Assembly (NCBI GenBank): GCA_963806455.1
Contig: CAWDXZ010000004.1
Location: forward strand, 124,001-188,000
Direction: 5' to 3'
DNA: 64,000 bases
Origin: Bog-756 sp963806455
GTDB taxonomy: Bacteria > Actinomycetota > Acidimicrobiia > Acidimicrobiales > RAAP-2
Shown here: in pieces, positions 42,659 through 50,662 of the stretch
Layout of the letters: each line of letters begins with the position of its first letter
Numbering within the stretch: the stretch's first letter is position 1
Made by a program: the position numbers and the translations under genes
The notes under the pieces: model-generated
Seen by the model: only the letters and a program-made list of their open reading frames with translations
Database searches by the model: none
What the model was told of the DNA's origin: nothing

Positions 42659-42664
42659 ACCCTA
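42659..42664 (-). promoter_or_regulatory. -10 element of a leaderless promoter
   Basis: TAGGGT on the minus strand, six bases before ATG 42652. It shares a 48-base gap with the divergent promoter at 42689. Confidence 0.5.
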
Positions 42665-42688
42665 CGAGGAACCGGCCCGACCGGCGGG

Positions 42689-42694
42689 TACGAT
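42689..42694 (+). promoter_or_regulatory. -10 element of a leaderless promoter
   Basis: TACGAT is followed by CCCAGC and the GTG start at 42701. No ribosome binding site. Confidence 0.5.
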
Positions 42695-42700
42695 CCCAGC

Positions 42701-43051
42701 GTGCCGACGGACGACGAGATCGAGACGGGCGAGGTCCACCGGGCGGCCATGGACGGTCAGGACGCGCCGGGGGCCGAAGTCCGGGCCGACGAGGTCACCA
42801 GCGGTCCGGCCGGTGCCGACGACCCCGTAGCTCCCGAAATGCTGGTCGAGGCCGTCGATGACCTCCTCGACGAGGTGGAGCAGGCCCTCAGCCGACTCGA
42901 CGACGGCACGTACGGCTGGTGCGATACATGCGGTGGGCCCATCGGCGACGCCCGGTTGGCCAGCGACCCAACGGTACGGAAATGCGCCGGCTGTCAGTCG
43001 CACCCATCGGCTGACCATGCCGGCTCATCTCGAGAGGAACAGCGCCCATGA
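42701..43051 (+). CDS. TraR/DksA family zinc-finger protein
   Basis: 116 aa. A coiled-coil-forming helix (VEAVDDLLDEVEQALSRLDD) precedes a C4 zinc finger, CDTCGGPIGDARLA then CAGCQ, the C-terminal hallmark of the family. Members bind RNA polymerase through its secondary channel and tune transcription during stress. Leaderless GTG start. Its stop overlaps the ATG of the universal stress protein, so the two are coupled, which fits a stress role. Confidence 0.8.
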   Translation: MPTDDEIETGEVHRAAMDGQDAPGAEVRADEVTSGPAGADDPVAPEMLVEAVDDLLDEVEQALSRLDDGTYGWCDTCGGPIGDARLASDPTVRKCAGCQSHPSADHAGSSREEQRP

Positions 43052-43515
43052 CCAAACCTGAAGACGGTCCGAGTCACACCATCGTCGTCGGCGTCGACGG
43101 GTCGGACGCATCGGTTGCTGCCGCCCGCTGGGGTTTCGAGCAGGCCCGGCTCACCGGATCCCATCTCGAGGTGGTCAGCGCCTGGCAGACGGCCGGCAGC
43201 TGGGGACTGGCCTGGGGCATCGCCATGCCCATCCCTCCCGAGTTCGACCCCGCCGCCGTGACGAGGTCCATGGTCGACGAGGTCATGCAGACGCTCAAGC
43301 GGGAGTTTCCGACGGTTGCCGCGTCCTCCCGTATCGAGGAAGGTCACCCGGCCGAGGTGCTGGTGGAGGCCTCGAGACACGCTGATCTGCTGGTTGTGGG
43401 CAGCAGGGGACACGGAGGGTTCTCCGGCTTGCTCATCGGTTCAGTCAGCCAACACTGTGCCGCCCACGCTGCATCCCCCGTGGTGATCGTCCGGGAGCCG
43501 CCCAGTCACACGTGA
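43048..43515 (+). CDS. Universal stress protein (UspA family)
   Basis: 155 aa single Usp domain. IVVGVDGSDASVAAARW at the N-terminus, and the ATP-binding loop GSRGHGGFSGLLIGSVSQ matches G-2x-G-9x-G(S/T), so it is the ATP-binding type. ATGA overlap with the TraR/DksA gene. Confidence 0.9.
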   Translation: MTKPEDGPSHTIVVGVDGSDASVAAARWGFEQARLTGSHLEVVSAWQTAGSWGLAWGIAMPIPPEFDPAAVTRSMVDEVMQTLKREFPTVAASSRIEEGHPAEVLVEASRHADLLVVGSRGHGGFSGLLIGSVSQHCAAHAASPVVIVREPPSHT

Positions 43516-43538
43516 TCGGCGGGGTGCCCGCTGTGGGC

Positions 43539-43808
43539 TCAATCCGGGGTGATCCCCGCTCCTCTCAGCATCCGACGAAGGTCGATCACCATCTGCTCGT
43601 CGATGTCGTGGTGACTCGGCGCCTCGAGCGTCTCGGTTTCCGGTCCCAAGGTGACCTTGTACCGCCGTTCGTGCCCCTCGGTGACCTGGGCGACGCTCTG
43701 TAACAGGGACAGGACGTCGTGCCACTGGATGTTGTGACTCACCGGGTGTTGGAAGATCTTCTCCAATGTCACCCGATGGTGCGCGTTGAGCTTGGTGTCC
43801 TCGACCAC
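43539..43808 (-). CDS. Conserved hypothetical protein
   Basis: 89 aa, start GTG with a very strong GAGGAGGT eight bases upstream. Sequence features: HHRVTLEKIFQHPVSHNIQW, HDVLSLLQSVAQVTEGHE, then HHDIDEQMVIDLRRML. The shape resembles HicA-like small double-stranded RNA-binding folds, but no HicB partner is next to it. Similar short proteins occur widely in actinobacteria without assigned role. Convergent with the Usp gene. Confidence 0.65.
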   Translation of the reverse strand: MVEDTKLNAHHRVTLEKIFQHPVSHNIQWHDVLSLLQSVAQVTEGHERRYKVTLGPETETLEAPSHHDIDEQMVIDLRRMLRGAGITPD

Positions 43809-44073
43809 GTCCTACCTCCTCAGATCGCCCTTCGAGGACGACTGTCAATCATGATGCCGTCCCGCCCCCCGATCCACCAGAGGCGAAGGTCCCACGGCCC
43901 GCATGAAGGGCTTGTTGGTGCTCCTCGGACGGGCGATCGCATCGGCTCCCAAGCGAGGGTGCAGGGGGGCGGAAACACCCCACCGCATGCCAACGGTGAG
44001 GTGCTCCAGTGAGCGGCCCCGTGGGAGCTAGGACAGGCCGTGGGGCCCGCCGCTATGAAGCGGGAGGTGGACG
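43809..44073. other. Gap without a recognised gene
   Basis: Contains the promoter region for 43808 on the minus strand and a short inverted repeat (CCGC-TATGAA-GCGG near 44050) before the next possible gene. Nothing else recognised; 44305-44591 is likewise empty apart from the ribosome binding site of the following gene. Confidence 0.4.
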
Positions 44074-44304
44074 ATGGTTGAACACCGATGCTCGGCCCTC
44101 GGCCTGAAGTCAGGCGTCTGGCACGCCTGGTGTGCTGAGTGCGGGCTCCTGACTCTGGGCGAGCCCCAGTCGAAGGAGGATGAGGGGGGGCGGAGGTGTG
44201 AAGCCCACAGCCGCGCTCCAGAGCGTCCGCGCCAGGGGGACCTCACCCTGGGAATGCCGGGGGACCGGATGGTGGCCTGGCGGGGCCCGTTCCCTCGGAG
44301 CTGA
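44074..44304 (+). CDS. Possible small Cys-rich protein
   Basis: 76 aa. ATG has GGGAGGT six bases upstream. HRC, HAWCAECG and RRCEAH spacing could form a small zinc-binding knuckle in the first 50 residues. No family recognised. The long frame and good ribosome binding site are the only support. Confidence 0.3.
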   Translation: MVEHRCSALGLKSGVWHAWCAECGLLTLGEPQSKEDEGGRRCEAHSRAPERPRQGDLTLGMPGDRMVAWRGPFPRS

Positions 44305-44591
44305 GCTACAAGGAGGACGGCACGGCCACACTCAGCGCTGCCCGTACCTATCAGCCCAAGAGAGCATCAGTCTGAGCCTCCATTCTGGCGATTGCCAGCT
44401 CAATGTCGTCATCTGTGATGATCGGCTGTCGTGCCTGCGGCGGAGCGTCGGGGCCGAGGTAGCGGGCTCGGCGTTGGATGCTTCCTGACCTGCCCTACCT
44501 CCTCGGCGACGTCCGCCTGCCGGGCGAGGGAGCTAGGCGTGTTCCGGCCCTCAACGTCATCTAGCGTGCCAATTCAGCAAGGAGGTTGGTC

Positions 44592-45839
44592 ATGCTGGCG
44601 CAACTGATCGAAGGGAATCGCTGGCGACCGCTGGCCGCCACGGGGACGGTCATCGTGGTCGCCGCGATCATTTTCTTCACCATGGCGGGCGGGGGCAGTT
44701 CGGTACGACTGCCGACTCCCCCTCACGTCGCGGCGGCGGCCAAGTCCGGTCATAGCGGCCCGTCGCAATCCGATCAGTCCGAGACCTTCACCCCGCCCGA
44801 ATCCGTCCGGCTTACCGGCTGCTCCGTGTCGGTTTCCGACCCGCGACCGCCGCAAGGCTCCACCGCCGAGACGGTCTCCATCGTGTCCGTTGGCGGCGCC
44901 CAGGTGCGGTTGGAGGCCGACTACTCCCACACTCCCCCAATCGTCCACACCGGCTCGGCCAACGTTTCGGGCAAGGTGTCGCTGTCCCTGCCCATCAACC
45001 ACGCGGCACCGGGGGTCACCGTGCCGGTCAAGGTCACCGCCACGCTGGCCGGGACCAAGGTCACCTGCGGCTCGTCGTTCACCCCGGTGTCGGCGGCACC
45101 CCCGCCCGCGCTCACGTCCGCCAGCCTCTACCCGCAGGTTTCCACATTGCTGCCGGGTGCCCCGACCTTGGCCCAGCTCCCGGCGCTGCCACCGCCGACG
45201 ACCAATCCGGGGGCACCCCCACCGCCGGTCGTGCCACCGCCACCGCCCCCGCCGTCTCCGGCGGCCCTGACCGTCTCGACGGCGTCGCTCCCCGCCGGAC
45301 AGGTCGGCACGCTCTACAGCGTCCAGCTCCAGTCGACTGGCGGCACGCCTCCCGTCTCGTGGACGGCCAGCTCGCTCCCGCCCGGCCTGACGGTGACGAC
45401 CGGCGGCCTCATCAGCGGCACCCCGACCACGGCCGGTTCGGCCGCCGTGACGGTCACCGGCACCGACTCGGGGTCCCCGGCGCAGACGGCGAGCGCCACT
45501 TTGAGCCTTACCATCGCCTCGGCACCGACGCCGCCTCCGGCGGCCCTGACCGTCTCGACGGCGTCGCTCCCCGCCGGACAGGTCGGCACGCTCTACAGCG
45601 TCCAGCTCCAGTCGACTGGCGGCACGCCTCCCGTCTCGTGGACGGCCAGCTCGCTCCCGCCCGGCCTGACGGTGACGACCGGCGGCCTCATCAGCGGCAC
45701 CCCGACCACGGCTGGCTCGGCCGCCGTGACGGTCACCGGCACTGACTCGGGGTCCCCGGCGCAGTCGGCGAGCGCCACCTTCAACATCACCATCGCCGCG
45801 GCATCGCCGCCGCCCGCACCGCTGCCGACGATCCCCTGA
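44592..45839 (+). CDS. Membrane-anchored Pro-rich protein with two near-identical Ig-like domains
   Basis: 415 aa. N-terminal anchor helix at about 16-33 (TVIVVAAIIFFTMAGG), an extracellular beta domain with two Cys (about 70-165), a Pro-rich linker (PPPPVVPPPPPPPSP), and two putative Ig domains (He_PIG type: SLPAGQVGTLYSVQLQSTGG, SLPPGLTVTTGGLISGTPT) of 93 residues each. The second copy differs at very few positions. Start ATG 44592, six bases after AAGGAGG. Likely a cell-surface adhesion or scaffold protein; no catalytic motif. Confidence 0.7.
   Translation: MLAQLIEGNRWRPLAATGTVIVVAAIIFFTMAGGGSSVRLPTPPHVAAAAKSGHSGPSQSDQSETFTPPESVRLTGCSVSVSDPRPPQGSTAETVSIVSVGGAQVRLEADYSHTPPIVHTGSANVSGKVSLSLPINHAAPGVTVPVKVTATLAGTKVTCGSSFTPVSAAPPPALTSASLYPQVSTLLPGAPTLAQLPALPPPTTNPGAPPPPVVPPPPPPPSPAALTVSTASLPAGQVGTLYSVQLQSTGGTPPVSWTASSLPPGLTVTTGGLISGTPTTAGSAAVTVTGTDSGSPAQTASATLSLTIASAPTPPPAALTVSTASLPAGQVGTLYSVQLQSTGGTPPVSWTASSLPPGLTVTTGGLISGTPTTAGSAAVTVTGTDSGSPAQSASATFNITIAAASPPPAPLPTIP
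45261..45818 (+). repeat. 279-bp tandem duplication (Ig-like domain)
   Basis: Two consecutive 279-bp units, starting at about 45261 and 45540, differ at a few bases only. Recent duplication, like that at 35709. Confidence 0.9.
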
Positions 45840-46113
45840 TCCTCTGGCCCCTGGGCGGCGCGGGCCGAATGTCTTCGGCGCCGGGCATCCGGGCCGTCGT
45901 CATCAAGTTCAGGCTGGACATCGACACCAGCCGGGAGCACCCGACGCCGCCCTCGGTGAGGTCGATGGTCAGATCGACTCCTCCGACCAGCCTCCCGGTT
46001 CCTGCATTCGGGGAATGGTCGGGTCTGAGGTTCCAAGTGGCGAGATGCCCACCACGGTCATCTTTCAAGTGCCTTTTGGAGCCGACATCCTTCGGTGGAA
46101 TCGAGCAGTGTGA
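45840..46113. other. Stretch without a recognised gene, possibly the decayed front of the integrase
   Basis: No protein match that I can support. Frames change repeatedly, as expected for a decaying gene. Confidence 0.35.
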
Positions 46114-46560
46114 TTGGGTGACTGGGTCCCTGCGAGTCAGAAAAGCGCCTTCAAGAGACTCCAAAGTGGCGAGATCGCCCAGGTCAAATCCTCAAGTCAG
46201 TTCGCACTGGTCCCACTTGCTTGGGTGGTCCTTGACGCCCTGGCAGCTCACCTGGCGACATATCCGTCTGAAAATGCTTTGTTCCTTGGTGAACGCGGTG
46301 ATCCACTCGACTATCGGCATGGAGCGAGTGTGGCGGCCAACCCGAAGGACGGCGAAGTCAGAGATGGACACCCATGGCTTCCGGCGTTTCTACGCCAGCG
46401 CCCTCATCGCCGGGGGAGCCACTTTCGGGCATCAGAGCGCCATCGTGACTCTGCGGACCTACGCCCACCTCTGGCCGGGCGATGAGGACCGCACTCGCTC
46501 GGTGATTGAGGCCACACTGAACTTTCTGCGGGCTTCTCGCGGACTGGATGCCACTATAAA
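46114..46560 (+). pseudogene. Tyrosine recombinase (phage-type integrase) remnant
   Basis: The first part reads SSQFALVPLAWVVLDALAAH and LATYPSENALFLGERGDPLD, typical of the catalytic domain of actinobacterial integrases. Near 46320 the frame shifts, and the second part reads MDTHGFRRFYASALIAGG, then FGHQSAIVTLRTYAHLWPGD, which holds the H-x-x-R box, the GH box and the catalytic Tyr. About eight residues between ALIAGGA and GHQSA are deleted and the N-terminal DNA-binding half is missing. It is a dead mobile-element gene. Confidence 0.75.
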
Positions 46561-46603
46561 TAAACGGCTCCGCTGCGGGCCAGATGGGGTAGCGGCTCCC
46601 AAT

Positions 46604-47020
46604 CTACTTCTTGGTCTCCCAGAAGATCTTGTCGATCTCGGCGATCTGGGCGAGCAGGTCGTTGGCCACGGCGACGTCGGTGCTCTTCTTGGCCTCACCG
46701 GCCTTCTTGGTGGCCTTCCAGAACAGATCGTGCAGTTGCGGGTACTTCTCCAGGTGTTCGGGCTTGAAGTAGTCGGTCCACAGCACCCAGAGATGGTGCT
46801 TGACCAGCTCGGCCCGCTCCTCCTTGATGAGGATGGCCCGCGTCTTGAAGTCGCTGTCATCGGAGTCGTTGTACTTGTCCACGATGCCCTTGATGGACTC
46901 GGCTTCGATGCGGGCCTGTGCCGGGTCGTAGACACCACAGGGAAGATCGCAGTGAGCGTGGACAAGGCGGGGCGGGGACACACGGTCGAGGGTGGCGATC
47001 AGGTGTTCTGCGATTCGCAT
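46604..47020 (-). CDS. sodN: Nickel superoxide dismutase
   Basis: 138 aa. The nickel hook HCDLPCGVYDPAQARIEAES begins at residue 23, so the first 22 residues are the leader removed during maturation; H23, C24 and C28 are Ni ligands. The rest is the four-helix bundle (KHHLWVLWTDYFKPEHLEKY). It dismutates superoxide in the cytoplasm. ATG is preceded by AAAAGGA at eight bases. Divergent from the SodX protease gene. Two 17-bp direct repeats lie just upstream at 47035-47074. Confidence 0.95.
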   Translation of the reverse strand: MRIAEHLIATLDRVSPPRLVHAHCDLPCGVYDPAQARIEAESIKGIVDKYNDSDDSDFKTRAILIKEERAELVKHHLWVLWTDYFKPEHLEKYPQLHDLFWKATKKAGEAKKSTDVAVANDLLAQIAEIDKIFWETKK

Positions 47021-47034
47021 GTGCGCTGTCCTTT

Positions 47035-47074
47035 TCTTCGATGGGCCCGGTCCCCTGTCTTCGATGGGCCCGGT
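47035..47074. repeat. Two 17-bp direct repeats in the sodN/sodX gap
   Basis: TCTTCGATGGGCCCGGT occurs at 47035-47051 and 47058-47074 with perfect identity. They sit 15 to 54 bases before the sodN start, in a promoter position, and may be tandem regulator sites. Confidence 0.75.
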
Positions 47075-47216
47075 TCTCTTCTGGTACAGACTGGGGCTCG
47101 GTGCCGCCGACGCTCACCTTACCCATCTTCGTGGGCCATCGAACCTCCCATCCCACGTCGAAGGCCTGGCTGCCCGGCCGGGTACGGCGCAGCGAGCCGC
47201 GTCGGCATCGCCCCGG

Positions 47217-47666
47217 GTGAGGGACTCCGCCGGGCGGTCCCCACGGGCCGGAGGTGCCCGCCGGGTGGCCACAGTGGTCGCCATCGGCCTCATGGTGGCC
47301 GGCGGGGTGCGGTCTTTCCGCCGGGTGGAGGTGGTCGGGTCCTCGATGAGCCCGGCGCTCCTCCCCGGCGACCGCCTGGTGGTGATGTCGCGGCCCGTCG
47401 GGGCACCGGCATGGCCCCGGCCGGGATCGGTCATCGCCGTGCGAGATCCGCGCCATCCGGACCGGATCCTCGTCAAGCGAGTGGCCACCCTCCATCGCGA
47501 CGCCGGCACGCTGGAAGTGGTGGGTGATGACCTCCAGTCCAGCACCGACAGCCGGACCTTCGGGCCGGTACCCCGGTCCTCCATCGTCGGTCGGGCCGTC
47601 TACCGATATGCCCCGAGCGGGCGGAGCGGCCCTCCCCCCTGGCCGGGGGAGTACCATCGGACCTGA
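47217..47666 (+). CDS. sodX: Nickel-type superoxide dismutase maturation protease (SodX)
   Basis: 149 aa. Signal peptidase I-like: an N-terminal hydrophobic segment (ATVVAIGLMVAGG), the catalytic Ser in VVGSSMSPALLPGDRL, and the Lys in ILVKRVATL. Placed divergently from sodN, whose leader it should cut. GTG 47217 is the start I favour; the frame is open further upstream, but earlier starts overlap sodN control sequences. Its stop overlaps the next ATG (TGATG). Confidence 0.8.
   Translation: MRDSAGRSPRAGGARRVATVVAIGLMVAGGVRSFRRVEVVGSSMSPALLPGDRLVVMSRPVGAPAWPRPGSVIAVRDPRHPDRILVKRVATLHRDAGTLEVVGDDLQSSTDSRTFGPVPRSSIVGRAVYRYAPSGRSGPPPWPGEYHRT
47652..47657 (+). promoter_or_regulatory. -10 element before the RsiG-like gene
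   Basis: TACCAT lies inside the end of sodX, eight bases before ATG 47666, so the gene may have its own near-leaderless transcript as well as read-through from sodX. Confidence 0.4.
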
Positions 47667-48208
47667 TGACAAGCCATAAGGACGAGCTCGACCGCATCCT
47701 GGCCGGTACGTATCTCGAGGGCATCGAGAGCCGATCGCTCGCCGACGTCCGGGCCATGCGCACCGAATGCCAGGAGGCCGAAGTGGCCCTCTCCTACCTC
47801 CGGCGCCTGGTACAGGGTCGGCTGGACATCGTGCACGCGTACCTCGAGCACCCCGGGTCCGACCAGCCGCCCGACCTGTCCACCCTGGTCGAAGAGCTCC
47901 CGGGCATCTTGTCCGCAGGGCCGGGGCGACCCCCCGGGCCCGGGCACCTGCCGCAGCTCCTCACCCCCGACACCGAGGAATCGGGCCTCACCACCGAGCT
48001 CGACGGGGTGCTCGGCGCCGACCAGATCGCCTCGCTGGCGGATCTCGGTCCCGCCGAGCTCACGGACCTCGCGGCTCGGCTGGAGGCCATCGAGGGCCGG
48101 GTGTCCTCCGACCGCCGGGCGCTGCACGAGCGCATCGACACCCTCCAGGCCGAACTGGTCGACCGGCACAAGACCGGTCGGGCCACGGTCGACGGACTCC
48201 TGTCATGA
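47666..48208 (+). CDS. rsiG: RsiG-type anti-sigma factor with two c-di-GMP signature helices
   Basis: 180 aa. Helix 1 carries E39-x3-S43-x2-R46-x3-Q50-x3-D54, exactly the signature by which Streptomyces RsiG binds cyclic di-GMP. Helix 2 carries E143-x3-S147-x2-R150-x3-H154-x3-D158, the same pattern with His for Gln. The two helices (about 25-60 and 130-170) can form an antiparallel coiled coil; the linker between them is Pro/Gly-rich. In Streptomyces, RsiG with c-di-GMP sequesters sigma WhiG. No whiG-like gene is in this window. Starts at the ATG overlapping the sodX stop. Confidence 0.8.
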   Translation: MTSHKDELDRILAGTYLEGIESRSLADVRAMRTECQEAEVALSYLRRLVQGRLDIVHAYLEHPGSDQPPDLSTLVEELPGILSAGPGRPPGPGHLPQLLTPDTEESGLTTELDGVLGADQIASLADLGPAELTDLAARLEAIEGRVSSDRRALHERIDTLQAELVDRHKTGRATVDGLLS

Positions 48209-48254
48209 GGCGGCCGGCCGTCATGAGGCGGTCGGTGTCGATGGGCACCTCGTC

Positions 48255-48758
48255 GTGAAGGACCCGGTTCGCACCGAGAGCGCCCAGTTCGTGAAGGAGC
48301 TACCCGAGCGGTTCAACGAGTTGGGCTCGTTCATCCGCCAGCAACGGAGCTCCGCCCGGCTGTCGCTGCGCCGGCTGTCGGAGCTGGCGGGGATCTCCAA
48401 CCCATACCTCAGCCAGATCGAACGCGGGCTGCGCCGGCCATCGGCCGAGATCCTCCAGCAGATCGCCAAGGCCCTTCGCATCTCGGCCGAGACCCTCTAC
48501 GTCCAGGCCGGCATCCTCGAGAAGCCCGACGGTGATACGGACCTGTCCCGGCACATCTTCGCCGACCACCACCTGACCGAGGAGCAACGGCAGGCGATGA
48601 TGCGCATCTACCTGTCGTTCCGTCACGAGAACGACGACGTGGCCAACGGGAGCCGGGTCGTCGTCGACGACGAGGGTGAGCTTGCCGGGGAGATCCCGGG
48701 GGACCCTGCCGGGGCCGGAGCCCCTGATGGCGACGGTCCGGCGAGCGCTGTGGGCTGA
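48255..48758 (+). CDS. XRE family helix-turn-helix regulator
   Basis: 167 aa. Residues about 20-85 hold the HTH: LGSFIRQQRSSARLSLRRLS, ELAGISNPYLSQIERGLRRP, SAEILQQIAKALRISAETLY. The C-terminal part has a conserved helix (TEEQRQAMMRIYLSFRHEN) and an acidic disordered tail. GTG start. Lies 46 bases after the RsiG gene on the same strand. Target unknown. Confidence 0.8.
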   Translation: MKDPVRTESAQFVKELPERFNELGSFIRQQRSSARLSLRRLSELAGISNPYLSQIERGLRRPSAEILQQIAKALRISAETLYVQAGILEKPDGDTDLSRHIFADHHLTEEQRQAMMRIYLSFRHENDDVANGSRVVVDDEGELAGEIPGDPAGAGAPDGDGPASAVG

Positions 48759-48787
48759 CAGGGGCCTCCCGGTAGGATCGGCGGCGC

Positions 48788-50050
48788 ATGAGGCGTCTGG
48801 CCGTCCTTTCACTCCATACCTCCCCGTTGGCCCAACCCGGCACCGGGGACGGCGGCGGCATGAACGTGTACGTCCGCGAGTTCTCGTCCGCGCTGGCCCG
48901 GGCCGGGGTGGTCTGCGACGTGTTCACCCGGGCCTGGGACGACGAACTCCCCGCCACGGTCGCCATCGAGCCCGGCCTTCGCGTCCACCACGTCTCGGCC
49001 GGACCGCCCAGGCCGATGGCCAAGGAGGCACTCCCCGGTGTCATCGACGAGTTCGCCGACGGGGTGCTCAAGCGGATGCAGACGTCGGAGACGTTCGGCA
49101 CCGACGAGGACCTGCCCTTTGATGCGGTGCACGCCAACTACTGGCTGAGCGGCGTCGCCGGCCACATCATCAAGCACCGGCTCAACCTGCCCCTCGTCTC
49201 CACCTTCCACACGCTGGACCGGGTGAAGGCCGAGGCCAGCCCGGAAGAGGTCGAGGCGGACGCCCCTCTCCGCCGGTCCGAGGCCGAGGCCATCATCATC
49301 CGCTGCTCGGACACCGTGCTCGCCTCGTGCTCGGTGGAAGCGGCACAGATCACCGAGCTGTACGGCGCCGACCCGTCACGCATCCGCATCGTGGCCCCCG
49401 GCGTCGACCACGCCTTCTTCGGACCCGGTGACCGAGCCCAGGCCCGGCGGGCCCTCGGTTTTCCCCCCGGCGGGCCCATCCTGCTCTTCGTGGGGAGGAT
49501 CCAGCCCCTGAAGGGCGCGTCCGTTGCCGTGCAGGCACTGGCCGCCCTCGGCCCCGATTATGCCGACGCCCGCCTGGTGGTCGTTGGCGGCCCCAGTGGT
49601 CCGCACGGCCACGAGGAGGTGGAGCGGATGGTCGGCCTCGTCCGCGACCTCGGTGTCGGGGACCGGGTGGACTTCGTTCCCCCCCGGCGTCACGAGCTGC
49701 TCTCCACCTACTACCGGGCCGCCGACGTCTGCCTGGTCCCGAGCCGGTCCGAGTCCTTCGGCCTGGTGGCCCTGGAGTCGGCGGCCTGCGGGACCCCGGT
49801 GGTGGCGTCCGACGTCGGAGGGCTGCGCAGCCTCGTCGACCACGGCCGGACGGGCTACCTGGTGGACGATCCGACGGCCGAGGCCTTCGCCGCCTGGGTC
49901 CGACAGATCCTGGCCGAGCCCCTGCTGGGTGAGCGATTGGGCACCGGAGCCGTCCTGCGGGCGCGCCGTTACACCTGGGCCCGGGCCGCCCACCTGCTCC
50001 GCCAGATCTATGCCGAACTGACCGTCGGTCGCCTCGTCGAGTGCTCGTGA
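48788..50050 (+). CDS. mshA: D-inositol-3-phosphate glycosyltransferase MshA (mycothiol synthesis)
   Basis: 420 aa GT4 glycosyltransferase. N-terminal GTGDGGGMNVYVRE matches the UDP-GlcNAc/inositol phosphate binding loop of MshA, HANYWLSGVAGH and STFHTLDRVKA follow, and the C-terminal half has FVGRIQPLKG and PSRSESFGLVALESAACGTP. It makes GlcNAc-inositol-3-phosphate, the first step to mycothiol. A TAGGAT hexamer lies nine bases upstream of the ATG. The following ybjN-type gene is the usual partner in actinobacteria. Confidence 0.88.
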   Translation: MRRLAVLSLHTSPLAQPGTGDGGGMNVYVREFSSALARAGVVCDVFTRAWDDELPATVAIEPGLRVHHVSAGPPRPMAKEALPGVIDEFADGVLKRMQTSETFGTDEDLPFDAVHANYWLSGVAGHIIKHRLNLPLVSTFHTLDRVKAEASPEEVEADAPLRRSEAEAIIIRCSDTVLASCSVEAAQITELYGADPSRIRIVAPGVDHAFFGPGDRAQARRALGFPPGGPILLFVGRIQPLKGASVAVQALAALGPDYADARLVVVGGPSGPHGHEEVERMVGLVRDLGVGDRVDFVPPRRHELLSTYYRAADVCLVPSRSESFGLVALESAACGTPVVASDVGGLRSLVDHGRTGYLVDDPTAEAFAAWVRQILAEPLLGERLGTGAVLRARRYTWARAAHLLRQIYAELTVGRLVECS

Positions 50051-50562
50051 CCGACCGGTGGAGTGGGATCCTCGGACCGGCCGAGCGGGAGGCCGTGTGT
50101 GACGTCATCGATGCCTGGGCGGCGACCCAGCTCGCCTCCGGCGAGGCCCTGGTGGCGGTCGACCGTCAACCCGGTGGCGACCCGGTCACCGGTGCCCCCC
50201 GCTGGTATCTGCGGCTGCGCGGGGACGAAAAGGAGTTCGTCACGGTCTGGTTGACCCTGCGCCAACGCACGCTCCACCACGAGACGCAGTTCATGCCGGC
50301 CCCGGAGACCAACATCGAGGCGACGTGGGAGTACCTACTGAAGCGAAACGCCGACCTCCTGGGCATGAGCTTCGCACTGGGGCCCGAGGACGCCGTCTAT
50401 CTCGTCGGGCGGGTGCCGGTGGAACGCGTCGACGACCAGGAGCTGGACCGGGTCATGGGGGCCTCGCTGGCCTATACCGACGAGTGCTTCCCGACGGCCA
50501 TGTCCATCGGATACGCGGGCCGGTACCGGCGCCGGCCACCGGCCCGGGACACCGCCCCGTAA
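50047..50562 (+). CDS. YbjN domain-containing protein
   Basis: 171 aa. Core LRLRGDEKEFVTVWLTLRQR, LHHETQFMPAPETNIEATWE, YLLKRNADLLGMSFALGPED is typical of the YbjN family, which has a type III secretion chaperone-like fold and unknown role. GTG 50047 overlaps the mshA stop (GTGA); an in-frame GTG at 50041 would add two residues. Conserved next to mshA in mycobacteria and relatives. Confidence 0.8.
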   Translation: MTDRWSGILGPAEREAVCDVIDAWAATQLASGEALVAVDRQPGGDPVTGAPRWYLRLRGDEKEFVTVWLTLRQRTLHHETQFMPAPETNIEATWEYLLKRNADLLGMSFALGPEDAVYLVGRVPVERVDDQELDRVMGASLAYTDECFPTAMSIGYAGRYRRRPPARDTAP

Positions 50563-50662
50563 GCGTCCGTCCTCGCCGGGGCGCCCGCCCGGGGGCGGAC
50601 CGGGCCAGTAGTACCGTTTCACGGAATTGTGTTCACCCGCCGCCGGGCGAGGGGAGAGGCAG

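Noticed and set aside
43539..43808. HicA toxin of a toxin-antitoxin pair
   Set aside because: Only a loose resemblance, and no HicB-like partner is adjacent; kept as a conserved hypothetical.
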